Below, one piece after another: positions 18,396-30,195 of a stretch of 64,000 nucleotides of DNA (the first letter of the stretch is position 1; every line of letters starts with the position of its first letter). The stretch comes from Strobilurus pachycystidiatus (taxonomy: Eukaryota; Basidiomycota; Agaricomycetes; Agaricales; Physalacriaceae). The notes under the pieces are model-generated. The model made no database searches and was not told the origin of the DNA. It saw only the letters and a list, made by a program, of their open reading frames with translations. The stretch covers positions 186,001-250,000 of the forward strand of contig JAHLMK010000009.1 in assembly GCA_019915135.1 (NCBI GenBank), given 5' to 3'. Made by a program: the position numbers and the translations under genes.

Positions 18396-21300
18396 TTAGG
18401 AGGCAAACTCAATTAGAAACTTTTCCTGGGCGGACAGGACTACATCTACATGCTCGACGCCGAAAGGCTCCTCTCTGAAAACAAGGATACTGTATCAGAG
18501 GGTGTGGCAGACGGAGTTTACGTGACTTACTCTGCGAGCGCAAGAGCCTGCGCTGTCCGAACCTACGAGTAAGATACGTTAATGGTGTTCTTGATGCTGT
18601 GACAGGTGATCAGCTCACAATGTTCTTGATCGTGCGGCCTAAAAGTCATATATCAGCACACTGCACACATACGCACTGAATGTGGGGGAGAGAACCGACC
18701 ATTGAGACTTTTATCCGCAAGACGCTCCACATCGCTCTTTGTGATGACGCTTTCTTGCGGCGTGACAGCATCGTACTTGGTGACAACGCGGCACCCGGCA
18801 AGCTCGAAGAACTTGCTCCAGATGGCGTGTCGTCCAGTCTGGTCGAGTTCTGGGTAGTGGATGGCTCGAGGAATTGTAAGTATGGGGACCAAACGATGGC
18901 GAAGGACTCAGACTTACCGATGGAGAAGCGAGACAAGAAAGCGTCGTCGAAAGAGGTTACACGGTTGGTGGTCAGGAATATGACCCCGCGATGATATTCG
19001 AGGACGCGGAGCGCAACAGAGACTAGAGCGTTACGGTCGATCTACGTAAGAAGGATGAGTTTGTTGTCATGATCAAAGGAAAGGCGTATGCATGTATGTA
19101 CCTCGTGGAGGCTCCGTTTCTCCAGGAATACCTAAGAAAAGTCGTAGGTCAGACAACGATATTGACAACAGGAAACGTTACTCCGTACATCGGCTTCATC
19201 AATGAGGACTACGGCATCCCAGCGCGTCGAAAGCTGACAAGGATATCAGATTATTACTCGTTGATAGGTACAAGCAAAGTCGGACCTCAAGAATGTTACG
19301 CAAACTGGATTCGAGACCTCCGGCGTTGGTAGGCAGTTCAGCGTTTCCGACGACGTAGATGGGCCTCTTGAGATGCTCGGCGATGGCTTCAGCGGTCAGT
19401 GTCTTTCCTGTTCCCGGAGGTCCGTGCAATACCGCAAGCTACAAAATACACATCAATTCGAACATGAATAGAGACAGTGCGTACCAGGCCGCCGCCCTTT
19501 GAAGCGATGACATCCGAGATGATCTTCTCCGACATGTTTCGTTTGGTCGTCACCGTCACCAGGCCCTTGATGAGTTTCTACTCGCGAGCGTTCGTCAGCT
19601 TATGCGCCTAGCACGAGCGGACCGACCTTGGTATTCCAGTCCAGCACGAGGTGGTCCCACGCCTTGTCGTCAAATTTGACCTCCTCAACTTTCTCGACGG
19701 GACATCTCACCCAGATCTTTCTCTGGAGATCGAAGCCATTGACGTGTGCAGGGAGAAGGTGCAGCTTGTGTTCTGGGATGGATGAGAGTGTTTCACTGGG
19801 TACAATAAAGTTAGTCGGGACCGCAAGCCTCGGTCAGGAAAAAAGGTGCTGACTAGACGTGCGCCCAGAAGTAATCATCATTGTCGTAGTTAGGCTGCTG
19901 TCCATTAGGCCATTGTGATTGCTGTCGAGGATAGGCTCGGGCTGGCATGGGCGCTGGAGAAGGTGGGATGGCGGACATGATGTAAGTAGGGTTGCGGTAC
20001 TGATATTCGTCGATCACGACCCGGTGCTATAGGTGGTGTGGGATGTTAGTCGGGAAACGAACGAATGACGGCAATCTGGACGTACACCGTCGTCTAGGAG
20101 GGAGTTACAATGAGAACGGGTCAAGCAAAGAGAGATGAACGAGAGACGTCCTTACAGAGTCGGTGAAAGATGCCGGAAAAGCTTGTGTAAAGACGGCCGC
20201 GTTCTTGATACGAGTGTTAAACGATGCCATGGCCGTGTACGCTGGAAAATACCTAGGAGTTCCGCTTTTCTCTCGGCCGTGAGATGCACGACTGGGAGCT
20301 CAGATGCCTCCCTTGTTCCCTGGAGTCAAAATCAGTATGGCTCAACATCTCGACGAACAGAACCTGCCTCGAATCGGGGTATGGCCTGACTATAGGTGAA
20401 TCGCTCATATTCCTCGCCGTTCCAGACGTAATTGTATCCGGTAACAACAACTTGATTGTCTCTGCTATCGATGGCATTAGTATGGTTACGCACGATGAGC
20501 GCAAGGGGTCATAACTCCTTACCTGTTTAAATGCACTCGGGAGACGATATATGCGATCTTCTCCACGCTCATGTCGTCCTTGAACGAGTCGAAAACGACT
20601 TCCTGATCGACGTCAAAGAAGTACTCCAACCTACAAGAGAACATCAGTTGCTCGCCCACGAAGGAAAGGTTCGAGACGTACAGATCGTACTCGACGTGTC
20701 CATAGTCCTTGATTAAAGCAAGCTTGTCGGCACTGCGAGAGACCATCAGACGATGCAAACGAGGATTGCATAAGGGGCTTACATGGGCTGGAATTCCCTG
20801 CTGAGGTATTCAATCAGTGCAACGACTTGAGGTATCATGTTGTTCATATAGGCGATCATAGCTTCGCGCGACATATCTGGTCGACAGGATTATTGAGCAC
20901 AAGACATACAGATAGGCTGCAGTGCGCACGAACCTCCCTTCAGGTTAACAGTTCCGGCAATCTGTTTGATGCACTCCAGGCACTCTTTCTCCGTCTTTGC
21001 ATCAGCTGTGGCGATGAACTGATACGCATCCTTCAGCTTCCGCTGCATGGCGGTGAGGAAGGGAAACAGCTTCTCGGGTCCACACTCTGGGGTCTGAACG
21101 AAGAAATTGTCGCCGACGGTCTTCCTGTCGAGCAGGGAAGATCATATGAGCGGCCCGCCGGATCGAGAACATGAGAAGGCCAACCTGAGGAACGACAAGA
21201 GGATGTCGCTCCAGCGCGTAAGCACTGTCACCGGAACCCAGCTCCCGATGTCCTCGTCGTCCTTGTTATTGCCAAAAACGCCGGGGCTCCATGCGGCAGG

Positions 21301-21615
21301 GTTGAACCCGGGACGCGCATAGCGCACCTCCTCGTGAAAGTAGTTGCGTAGGTCTTGCTTCTCCTGCGGCTTCGCCGGGGGCATAGTGGACGGATCGAAC
21401 GGGATCCAGGTGCACTGCTTCAGAGACCAGCATTTGTAAACGCGCAGGTAGTTGTCGCATTGTACCCTGGTATTCTCCTCGTTGACTAGGACTTCCGGAG
21501 CGATGCTGAAAAGGTCGCCAACAGGTGAGGCAGATTCGGATGTGTCGGTGTCGCTAGCGGAGAGGAGGTCCTCGTAGCTGCTGTTCCTCGCTTGGAAAGT
21601 GCTGTTGAGGGACAT
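18396..21615 (-). CDS. AAA+ family ATPase, fungal type with large N-terminal region
   Basis: Multi-exon gene from ATG 21615 to TAA 18396. The N-terminal part (about 500 residues over several exons) is typical of the large fungal AAA ATPases with a receptor-like substrate region. The ATPase core is clear: Walker A GPPGTGKT (about 19405-19428), then a block with IFLTTNRVTSFDDAFLSR and SIAIHYPEL around the second region of homology, and the helical lid ending with GRTIKNI..VRTAQALAL and a C-terminal AQEKFLIEFAS. The Walker B strand lies in a short exon that I did not resolve. It probably remodels protein complexes by ATP hydrolysis; the substrate is unknown. The BCS1 family is a less likely alternative because no N-terminal transmembrane helix is visible. 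Confidence 0.75.
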
Positions 21616-21954
21616 GATGGGCGGAGACAAGGTGACGGGCGTCTATGCTATATGGCTGTCATCGTATAAATAGCCCACGCGACTTCGCCATCAAGCACGA
21701 TGCCAGAGCTGATTATTATCAAATAGGCGCCGCCACAATGAATTCAAAGTATGGAGATACTTAGACGGGACTTGTATGGCGTCCTGTGTCCTACGCCGCG
21801 ATCTCGGGCTCTGATCATTTCAGCACCCATAACTTGTACTGGAGACCGTCAATAGTGTGCGCCACATAGACCCACAGTAACAGATAGACGGATAGCGCCA
21901 TTCCAAATCAGAGTACGATGCTATTTGGCGTGTATTCAATTGATTGATAAAGGT

Positions 21955-23430
21955 TCAACAGGACGTCCTAGGCCGGAAATTAAACTTCAGCTTCCCCTGC
22001 GTGTTATATATCCCATATCCTGGTTCCTGTGAGTCGGAGTAAATGTGCGCGAACCACCCGACTCCGCCGCCAGCAACCGTCTTGAAAAAGGAGCACTTGG
22101 AATCGAGGAGTGTGTAGTAATCCTGGATATCATCAGTCAAGCGATACTTAGAGGGATACCGTATGCGACACACAGCTTCGTTCTGAATGTTTGCTACGGC
22201 GTTGGGACTGTTGGGTTGTACACCGTCGGACGTTACCGATGGCCAGCCATTCTTCATGAGTATCTCGTCAGTAACGGCGCAATGGTGAGCACAAACACCG
22301 CGAACCTCGCTGAGATATATCTTCTTTCCTTGCCCATTGGTGATGAACCTATCAAGAATGTACTCTGGCTACTGAGCTAACAGAAGAGGGACATACCAGT
22401 TCAAGTCGTTAGTGACGTCCGGCCAAGAGTTGTTAGCTGACGAAAGGTCAAGCATTGTTCAGATACTTGGTAGGAGACTTCTGGACCTGTCGAAGCCGTT
22501 TGAGAAAAGAACGGCAGCATATGAGCGTCGATAAGGTCTATCGCGTTCAGGACTGGAAGCGCGCCTCCGTGTTCCTACCAAAACATCAGAGAAGACGGCG
22601 GAGGGATCACCAGGAGACATACCTGATAGCCGTACCTGTAAAATGAATCAAAACGAGAGGACAGACCTAGACTGGTTTGAAGACGTACGCCATCTCTGAG
22701 ATAGTCACCGGAATTCCCAAGTCTGAGAGGTTTGCCTTTGCAGCAACGACTTGAGAAGCGAGGTCGTTCGGGTCAAGGACCCAATCGTATAGCGGTTCGC
22801 TTCCAAATTGTAATACGCGCGTGACGAATTTGGCTCGCGGATTGGCGTGCAGTGCAGCAAAGAGGGTGTCGCGCCGCCCGATCCATTCGTCTGTACCGTC
22901 AAAGCCGAACTGTGCTACAAGCATCAGGACTGGCTTGGAATCCATGGCGATGACCACTCACCCAGATCAGAGCGTGTACGCCGAGACCCGCCTCCCATGC
23001 GGCGGTGACAATGTCGTTGCTGCGAGGGCATGAGCTAAGACGCTAAGGATGAACAAGAGGTGCTTACTAAAATCCTGTTCGATCACAGAATCCGTAAAGA
23101 CGAACGTAACGTCCAGCAAAGGTGTTGCGAATATCGAGGAACTCGCGGCGAAGAGTCGTCAGGCTTTGACCTGATCACAAAATGGATGTCAGTCGGCATA
23201 TTGACAATGGAAAAACATTGCCTACATGCTGTGACCTCATAGCTAAACCCGACGAAGCCATATTCAGTACTCTTGTTGCACCACCACCCATTGAGGGAGC
23301 TGGGGGTAGTGCTGGGCATCGTGAAGTCCAGAGCGGGAAAGCAACTGGTAGCGGGGGTGGCAGAGACGAAAAGAGGTGCGGAGAAAGCAAAGGCCAAGCC
23401 GGCAATGCCTGTAGAAGACATCAGTCGCAT
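21955..23430 (-). CDS. GH17 secreted beta-1,3-glucanase
   Basis: Glycoside hydrolase family 17, expected to cleave beta-1,3-glucan of the fungal wall. The start at 23430 gives a signal peptide (MSSTGIAGLAFAFSAPLFVS), followed by an N-terminal block SSLNGWWCNKSTEYGFVGFS common in basidiomycete GH17-like proteins. Further on are FGFDGTDEWIGRR, the likely acid/base glutamate in FGSEPLYDW, and the nucleophile motif SENGWPS. Several short introns are needed. One (about 54 nt, near 22245-22298) falls exactly between the nucleophile Glu codon and the Asn codon; unspliced, the motif reads MKNGWPS. The end TRTSC-like tail and TGA lie at 21955. Its neighbours are on the same strand but functionally unrelated. 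Confidence 0.8.
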
Positions 23431-23767
23431 CGCGAAAATTGCTGCTACTGCTTGGGAGCAACGAACGCGGCTTATAAGAAGATCACTGTGGCTATCGAGG
23501 GCACAGAAGGCCTATAGCAGATTCCATGGGGCGCAGAATCTCCGATGAGCACTTCGTCAGAGAGTGGATGAGACCCGGCGTCTGAGAAGACACAGTGACA
23601 GAGGAACGAAGAACTGGCATCATGTGATGCTACGACGGCTCGAATGCTAGAGCATGCCGTGCTCGATGTAGAATCCTTAGAGAGAAGTCGGATTTACTGT
23701 GGCAAGAATGTATAATAATAACTGCGTATAGAAGTTAGTTTAAGGTGCGGAGAAAGCAAATATAGGA

Positions 23768-25219
23768 TCTACTCGCCATGTAGGGATAACGTTTCAGTGG
23801 AACCCTTCTTCCACCGGATACGGTATGGGGAGAACACGTCATAGGCATCACAAGACTCTACGACGCATGCGCGTCGGCTTTTGCTGAGTTGTGATGAAAG
23901 GGTCCAGATAGTCGCGGCAGGAATATCCGTAGGGTGGGGCAACGGTGACGAAATCGAAAGCAGCACATTGGAGTTGGTAACGGCCGACCGCTGATGGTGA
24001 CAGCTCTTGGTATCCCCCAGACAAGAACGAAATACTTAGAATGGCGTATGTTGGCCGATGACGCCTTCCAACAGGTAGGTGAAAGGCGATAAGCGATACA
24101 TCCACTGCCACCAACCAGAGTGACTGTATGTAGCACTCCGTTACTGTTGTGCAACCCATGAGCCAGCCGGAAAATTAGGTGTTCAAAGAGACTCACAATA
24201 TGATCACGAGTGCAAAGAAGGGCATGAACAAAACTGCAACAATCTCATGTCTGGGCGTTGTGATGTCGAGCATTGCCGTTGCGAGCTTGAGCTCTTGTAT
24301 GTATTCCAGTGCGGGAGACGCGTCCAGACCACGCGTAGAACTAATGATGCTCATCAGAACCAAAAAATTTACCGATGAGAAAGCAAGTACTCAACTATCC
24401 CAACACGCGACCCTTGCCCGCATAGCCAAAAGCTCACAGATCGACACTCTCTTCTTCTCGCCTCCACTAATCCCCCTTATCAACGCGTTCCCTGTGAGCG
24501 TATGCTGCGCATGCTGCAGTCCGAACACCGTACACAACAAATCCGTGATCAGATCCACGTACTCCTCCTGGGACGCAGCGAGACCCACTAGCCCCCTCGG
24601 TGCCCTCGTCTTCACAGCGAACCGAATAATTCATTGCACAGTAAGAGTGGGGAAGTGCACGTCCTCTTCGGGACAATACTGCACGTCGCCGCGATAGTGC
24701 CGTTTGACGTCCTCAGGCGACAGAGAGTCGTATCGGATATCTCCACCGTCGGAATGATACTCGGCCCACCGATTGGCTAGCGCAATGAGAAAGGTCGAAC
24801 AGCGATCTGGGGCGTCCAAGGATGACTGTCAGGAGGAATTGGTATCCGAAGGAGTAAAAGTAGTTTCGGTAGAGAAACTTACGGAGCATCTTCCCTGGCT
24901 TGATCAGACCTTCGAAGCCACAGATAATATCGTGCACCTTGGGACGTCTGAGGTTCTGGATGACATGTAGAAGACTCAATGGATCAAAGACGGAGGCCAT
25001 GGTGGCTTGATACGACTTCAAAGTCTCCGCTCCCTGTACTCTGAGATCGCGAAACTTGAGACCCTGTTGACGGGTCTGAGCTTCGTCCCGGCTACAAAAA
25101 CAGAGGTTAGAGAATGTGCAGCAGATTCTAGAAAGGTACGCACTGTTTCAGCAGTTCCCGAATCATCCCCAAAACGAGATTTCCCCTTCGGTTGCATCAG
25201 AGTACGACCCAGCAGATGA
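23768..25219 (-). pseudogene. PDR-type ABC transporter, degraded
   Basis: Relic of a pleiotropic drug resistance exporter. Recognisable pieces in order: a linker block LSLLHVIQNLRRPKVHDIICG, FEGLIKPGKML, then GRP..CSTFLIALAN where the NBD1 Walker A has lost bases and changes frame, GDIRYDSLSPEDVKRHYRGD, YCPEEDVHFPTLTVQ followed by TGA where the frame should continue, and ISGGEKKRVSICE (ABC signature). The second ATP-binding domain and most membrane helices are missing. After a gap comes the family's C-terminal extracellular motif CAAFDFVTVAPPYGYSC, again followed by a frame break. With a stop, frame breaks and an internal deletion it cannot make a working pump. Confidence 0.75.
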
Positions 25220-26017
25220 TGTCCTTCGAGCCTCGTTCACGCCTTGCCGGTCGAGTTTTTCGATAGGAGGACGTTCTGCCAGTGAGTCCGCCGTTCAGAT
25301 AGCGGTAGAGGGTCTGGAGGAAGAGGTTGCATATATAAGCGCCTTGGACTGGTTATGGATTGATGCCTAGACATCTGGCCAAGGCGTGATCCGGCTACGC
25401 GAAATCTTCTGAGAACCGGTCTTCGACAAATATGACCAGTGGACGATGGTTCCTCCAGGGCGTCGATACGGGTCCCATACGCAGCAGAGATCCATGGCAG
25501 AATCTGGAAGCAGATCGGGAGGTGCGGCGAGGACCATTGCAAGAAGAGATGGCTACCTCTTATGGTACGCGCCATCCTATATTCAATCGGCATCATGTGT
25601 ACTGACTGCGCCGTTGCTCCCTTTCCCGAGGGTAGTGAGAGGCGTGCCACATCACGAAGAACGTCGTGATGGTCAAGGATAAAAAGCAAACCAGGAGTTC
25701 GGCCCGAAGTGCCAGAGTGCACACGGACGTTTTAGGCGTGCCACGTTTACGCAACTCCACATTCAAAACTAAGACTTGACAATTGATTGTAGCTTCCACT
25801 TTATATTGACAAAAGCGCGCACAGGCTTTTGACACGGCCGAACATCTTAACGCCAAGTCGGTGTCGTCTGTTGATCCATGCTTCGCATTGATCTTTTCAT
25901 TTTCAGATCGAACGAAACTATCCAATCATCCCGTCAAGAGAGGTAGCGAATACCCATCTTAGTGCGTTTCTATGACTGGATTGCACTATCCTAGCTTCTC
26001 AATCAACTATTTTAGCC
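25220..26017. other. No gene recognised
   Basis: Short overlapping frames on both strands, none with a domain. The last 100 bp should be the promoter of the F-box gene at 26018; a very similar leader (TCTTAGTGCGTTT..CTTCTCAA) precedes the paralogue at 30196, so the duplication included upstream DNA. Confidence 0.45.
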
Positions 26018-27280
26018 ATGGATCGTATCCCAGTGGAGACCCTCGTCGAAATATTCCAGTGGTATTGTCATGGAAGCGACGCCCCATTGGTAACGGAGGA
26101 CGAGTTGGAGGAAGCTGAGGAGGACTTGATCCCGGACCCCCACATTTTCAACATCTCGGCAGGGCCATGGCTTCTGAGCTGTGTATCCGGCCAGTGGCGT
26201 GCCGTCGCGTTGTCAACACCACGCATCTGGTCGTCGTTGTGCTTTACAGACGAGGAGCTATATCCGACTGGATGGTACAGCCTCCTCATGACTGCCATTG
26301 AACGCTCTGCTATGCACCCCTTACGTATTCGATTCTGTCCACCCGCGTCCGACGATGAGGACGATGATGGAGAGGACGACGAGGAGGGGGAGGCGGAGCC
26401 GTCAGTGCAACTTCAGTGGCTCCGATTGCTCATGGAGTACTCTCTGAGATGGGACGACGTACATCTTAATCTCCGCGACGCCAGCCTCATATCCAGCCTG
26501 TCCGTCTTGGAGGACAGGCTTCCAATCATTCGCACCTTGTCTCTCGCTTTTCCCGCACTAGACGAATGGTCATACGACGCCTTACTGTCATCCACCATCA
26601 AGGCCATTCGTCTTGCACCTCTTCTCGACACAATCACCCTTCTCTCCGCGGATCATTACCTCATCCTCCTTCCTTATTCCCAACTCATCTCAGTCACGCT
26701 GAACCCATACTGCGGGTCTACCGCCGTGAGACAGGCGTATCAGATACTCTCTGAATGCTCAAACCTCCAACATCTCCGAGTGAGGTACCAGGACAACATC
26801 GATGACGGTGCTTTCACTCAACTTGCCAATCCGGTCGTCGCGCCACATCTTCGACGCCTCGACATGGATCTGACTGGAAATCTACTCCAGCTCGAGTGTT
26901 TCAGTGCTCCGGCCCTGGAGGAGCTACGCCTCGCATGGGTTACGAACGTACGAGATATAACATCGTTTGTTGAGCGATCAGCTTGCGTGCAGCTGAAAAA
27001 ACTGGAACTCAAGGTAGTGCGCAGTGCGGGGCTATTGACGGGGTTGCGGGCAATTTTTCGCGCACAACCAAGGTTGAGGGAGGTGAGCATTGATGCCACT
27101 ACTACGATACATGAGGATCGTGATATATGGGATGAGAATTGGAAGACCTTTGTGCAGGAGATGTCGGTCGAAGAAGTGTTGAGGATATTACCGGGCCTCA
27201 GGGTGTTTGCTGTGGATATTTTCACCCAGTCGTACTCAATTATCGTAAAGCACACCATACCATCTACTATACAATCCTGA
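26018..27280 (+). CDS. F-box protein with leucine-rich C-terminus, copy 1
   Basis: A single-exon gene of 420 residues. The N-terminus MDRIPVETLVEIFQWYC and, after an acidic insert, GPWLLSCVSGQWRAVALSTPRIWSSLCF form the F-box-like fold that basidiomycetes have in large numbers, expected to bind Skp1 in an SCF ubiquitin ligase. The rest has degenerate leucine-rich repeats (HLRRLDMDLTGNLLQLECF, ALEELRL, LKKLELKV) that probably select the substrate. An acidic run (DDEDDDGEDDEEGEAE) lies near residue 110. It is closely related to the gene at 30196 over its whole length. Confidence 0.85.
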   Translation: MDRIPVETLVEIFQWYCHGSDAPLVTEDELEEAEEDLIPDPHIFNISAGPWLLSCVSGQWRAVALSTPRIWSSLCFTDEELYPTGWYSLLMTAIERSAMHPLRIRFCPPASDDEDDDGEDDEEGEAEPSVQLQWLRLLMEYSLRWDDVHLNLRDASLISSLSVLEDRLPIIRTLSLAFPALDEWSYDALLSSTIKAIRLAPLLDTITLLSADHYLILLPYSQLISVTLNPYCGSTAVRQAYQILSECSNLQHLRVRYQDNIDDGAFTQLANPVVAPHLRRLDMDLTGNLLQLECFSAPALEELRLAWVTNVRDITSFVERSACVQLKKLELKVVRSAGLLTGLRAIFRAQPRLREVSIDATTTIHEDRDIWDENWKTFVQEMSVEEVLRILPGLRVFAVDIFTQSYSIIVKHTIPSTIQS

Positions 27281-27647
27281 AGAGTAGAGACTACAGTACA
27301 GAAAGAGCGACGACAATGCGATATGAGGGAACAATGACAATCAGACCACCGAGGTAGTTGCGTACTATACGAATTACGTGAGATTTGGAAGGGCTCGTGC
27401 AGCCATCCTCGGGAATTACTTTGAAAACTTAGTCACTAGTGGCGTGTCGAGTGTGACGCTCACCAGTGAGCGAAATGAGCTCACTACGCGGCAAAATTTG
27501 GGATATGATGTCCTAAAACAAAGAGGAAGGCGCTTGGGCAAGCAGCCAGACCGCCTCAAAATTTCCGTCCTCAGACCAAGATCAAGATCAATGGTGTTGA
27601 TGTGCGTTTGATTCTCTCTGCGACGTACATGATCTGACTTCCTGATC
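27281..27647. other. Spacer between convergent genes
   Basis: Spacer between the 3' ends of the F-box gene and the NmrA-like gene; no coding evidence, no repeat noticed. Confidence 0.4.
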
Positions 27648-28633
27648 CTAAAACTCTTCCAATACCTCCTTCAAAGAAAGGAAGGTATGACCTTCCCACA
27701 ACGCATTCGCCTCTCCCGCCCTCTTCTCGGCCACCTCCTTCCGCTCCCCCGCTCTCTGGTGGTCATAGCCCGTAGTTCCCCACCCCTTCTCCACCAATCC
27801 CTGCAGCGCCGGCACCACCTCATGGTCAAACTCCTCCTTCTCGACAAAGACCACCTCCTTGCCGTACAGATTGGCTATATCATGGAACGACAACGATTCG
27901 CCTTGCAGACGGAATACTTTTGACGCGAGTTGGGAGACTGGGAGCGTGGAGAGGATGTGCGCGATGAATCCGCCGATATCGACAAGCGACGTAAGGGAGC
28001 ATTTGACGGTGGCGGTACTACCCTTCACAACCACGATCTTGCCGGGGTATTTGGATGTCGTGGTGAGAAAGGGAACCCATTCGTAAAATATGCCGGTCTG
28101 GGGAAAGTAAGAGGAAGATGAAAAGAGTAAGGAACACAAACACCCACAAAAATGCGAGCGGTGGGGACGAGCTCGTCGATTTGTTCTGAGGACTTCAATC
28201 AGCAACAATTTCGGAAAAACTGCAAAGAAACCTACGAGAGAGTCCATTTTTAGGTCCCTCCGCCGAGAACCCAAACTCTGAGGGGAAGAACAGTTGCACG
28301 CCGGCTTCCTTCGCTGCCTCTGCCAGCCCAACTTGGAGATCCAACGCGCCGCGACCGAGGATGGATATCACGACTTCGACTTTATGCTCCTTGAGCGCGG
28401 AAGTCAAAGCGGCTTTGTCGGTGTATCCGGTAGAGAGGACCTTGACAGATGGAGGGAGGTCGGGCTTAGATAAGCCACGCGAGAGGATGATAGGCGTGAT
28501 GGATGCGGCGAGGAGTGCCTACAAGTGTGTGTGTGAGCAGGACAGGCAAGAACGATAGACGGTTGATACAGACATCAACAATGGGCTTGCCAAGCGCTCC
28601 AAATCCTGCGATGGCGACAGTTTTGAATGGCAT
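27648..28633 (-). CDS. NmrA-like / isoflavone reductase-type NAD(P)-binding protein
   Basis: The start at 28633 gives MPFKTVAIAGFGALGKPIVD, a Rossmann dinucleotide motif (GFGALGKP), followed after an intron by ALLAASITPIILSR. A middle exon holds HKVEVVISILGRGALDLQVGL and FFPSEFGF, typical of the atypical SDR group that includes NmrA and plant isoflavone reductase. Later exons have KIVVVKGSTATVKCSLTSLVDIGGF. At least three introns are needed. It would reduce a small aromatic or carbonyl substrate with NADPH or sense NADP; the substrate is not predictable. It lies between two F-box paralogues, which suggests the duplication was not strictly tandem. Confidence 0.75.
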
Positions 28634-30195
28634 TGCCTCTATTAAAGCCGATTAGATGATATATAAGTCGGGCGAGGATGATAGGACCAACACATCGCCC
28701 CGGGTTCTTTTATCTGTGTGGGAAGCCCAATAATGGGACAAGAGAATTACGGCGTATGAAGTCTTCACAAGCTAGGATTATGAATACAATGAATTAGTTA
28801 CTGTCGCTCGCGCACCGGGGCCGAGGCAAAAATGCCCGTATGATTCAGCCAACTATGATACATCCGGGATCTGGGACCAAGAGTTCTTAGCCGTTCCTCA
28901 ATGGGACCTTGTGCCGTCACCTACCTACCTACCTACCTACCGGGAACCTGCACGATTCGCCCTTAGCATCAAGTTCAGCCCGGGCAATCCGTAGTCGAGT
29001 CTGACCAAAATGGCGGCGGGGGCCTGAGGGTCACAGAGTCTTCACTATGTCAAATTCATTGTATGGCAGCGGTGCAAGCGCGTTGCTACTGTACGATTGA
29101 TCTTTACACCTCGAGTCGCCTCGGAGGTGATCCAGGTGGATGAAAAACAAGTAACGAGCTTGACAAAGAAAAATGGAGGGGTGCGACAGCGAGTTCGGAA
29201 ATCGAAGATGTTTTGTCGGGATGATGAAGGCAATCTGGTATGCGAGTAGTTGGCAAATTTGTGCGAAACAGGTAGTCTCATACCCGACGACCCTAAAAGG
29301 GAACCCGGCTATGACCGTCTGGGATACATCAAATCAATCTGGCAGGGTGATGTGCTCGCATTCACGGTCAACTTTTGATGTCTTTTACCTTCCACACCCA
29401 CCATTGAGCCCACTGTGCACCAAGAAATCTGGTTTAGTGAATGAATAGATGTGATTTGTGAAAAGAAAAAATCAGTCCATACTTGTGTTCACCTTCCCAA
29501 CACCAAACAACTTTGCGTGATGTGACCACTCAACGCTGCGAAAGGCTGCGAATGCATCGTTTGGCAGAGGGGAACGTGACCCCGAGAACACCGAACGCAT
29601 CACCCCGCCAAACTGATTTGGTCGATCCCAGACGGTCATAGCCGGGTTCCCTTCTAGGGTGGCTATGACCGTCGGGTATGAGACTACGAAACAGGGGGTC
29701 ATGGCACACTCAGTCCGTCCGAACAAGCGAGAATCGCGTTCGAAGAGATGAAAACGCTAGTGATGGTTTCATCAACAACGCGGCGTAGATGTGGGATCAC
29801 CTGAACGCTTGAACGAGACGGACACAGAGGTAACCTGGTAGATTGCAATTTGCAATGAAGAGGGCCGGCAAGGGGCGGCCGCGCAAAAGTGGCTTTATTC
29901 CCACGGCAAGTCCTCCTTTGTTACGGACTTAAAGGGACTTTCCACCAGCTTTCCACTTAGAAAAGTTCGAGCAGGCTTCTGGCACTGCTGAACAAATCGA
30001 CACCAAGTCCGTGCCGTTTTTTGTTTCATGATTCTCCCTGATCTTACGATTTCCAGATTGACCGAAATCGTCCATCCATACCGTCGAGAGAGGTAGCGAA
30101 TATCCTCTATCCTATTCTGATTCGGCACGGACCATCTCGGTGCGTTTATATCGCTGACATGCTTCAGCCTCTACCTCTCAACCACTTCTCTAGCC
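28634..30195. other. Intergenic region with a MITE and a microsatellite
   Basis: It holds a CTAC tetranucleotide run (28918-28941) and the inverted-repeat element at 29272-29687. From about 29900 the sequence resembles the region upstream of the first F-box gene (for example AGCAGGCTTCTGGCACTGC.. against ACAGGCTTTTGACACGGCC..), as expected of the duplicated promoter. Confidence 0.55.
29272..29687. mobile_element. MITE with 17-bp terminal inverted repeats and 7-bp target duplication
   Basis: 416 bp bounded by GTAGTCTCATACCCGAC and its exact reverse complement. The inverted similarity continues inward for about 100 bp with some changes (29290-29370 against 29590-29670). It is flanked on both sides by GAAACAG. 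No transposase is encoded. A 7-8 bp duplication would fit hAT- or Mutator-like mobilisation, but the family is not decided. Confidence 0.85.

Noticed and set aside
28918..28941. CTAC run as a CRISPR-like or regulatory array
   Set aside because: It is a plain tetranucleotide microsatellite without spacers.
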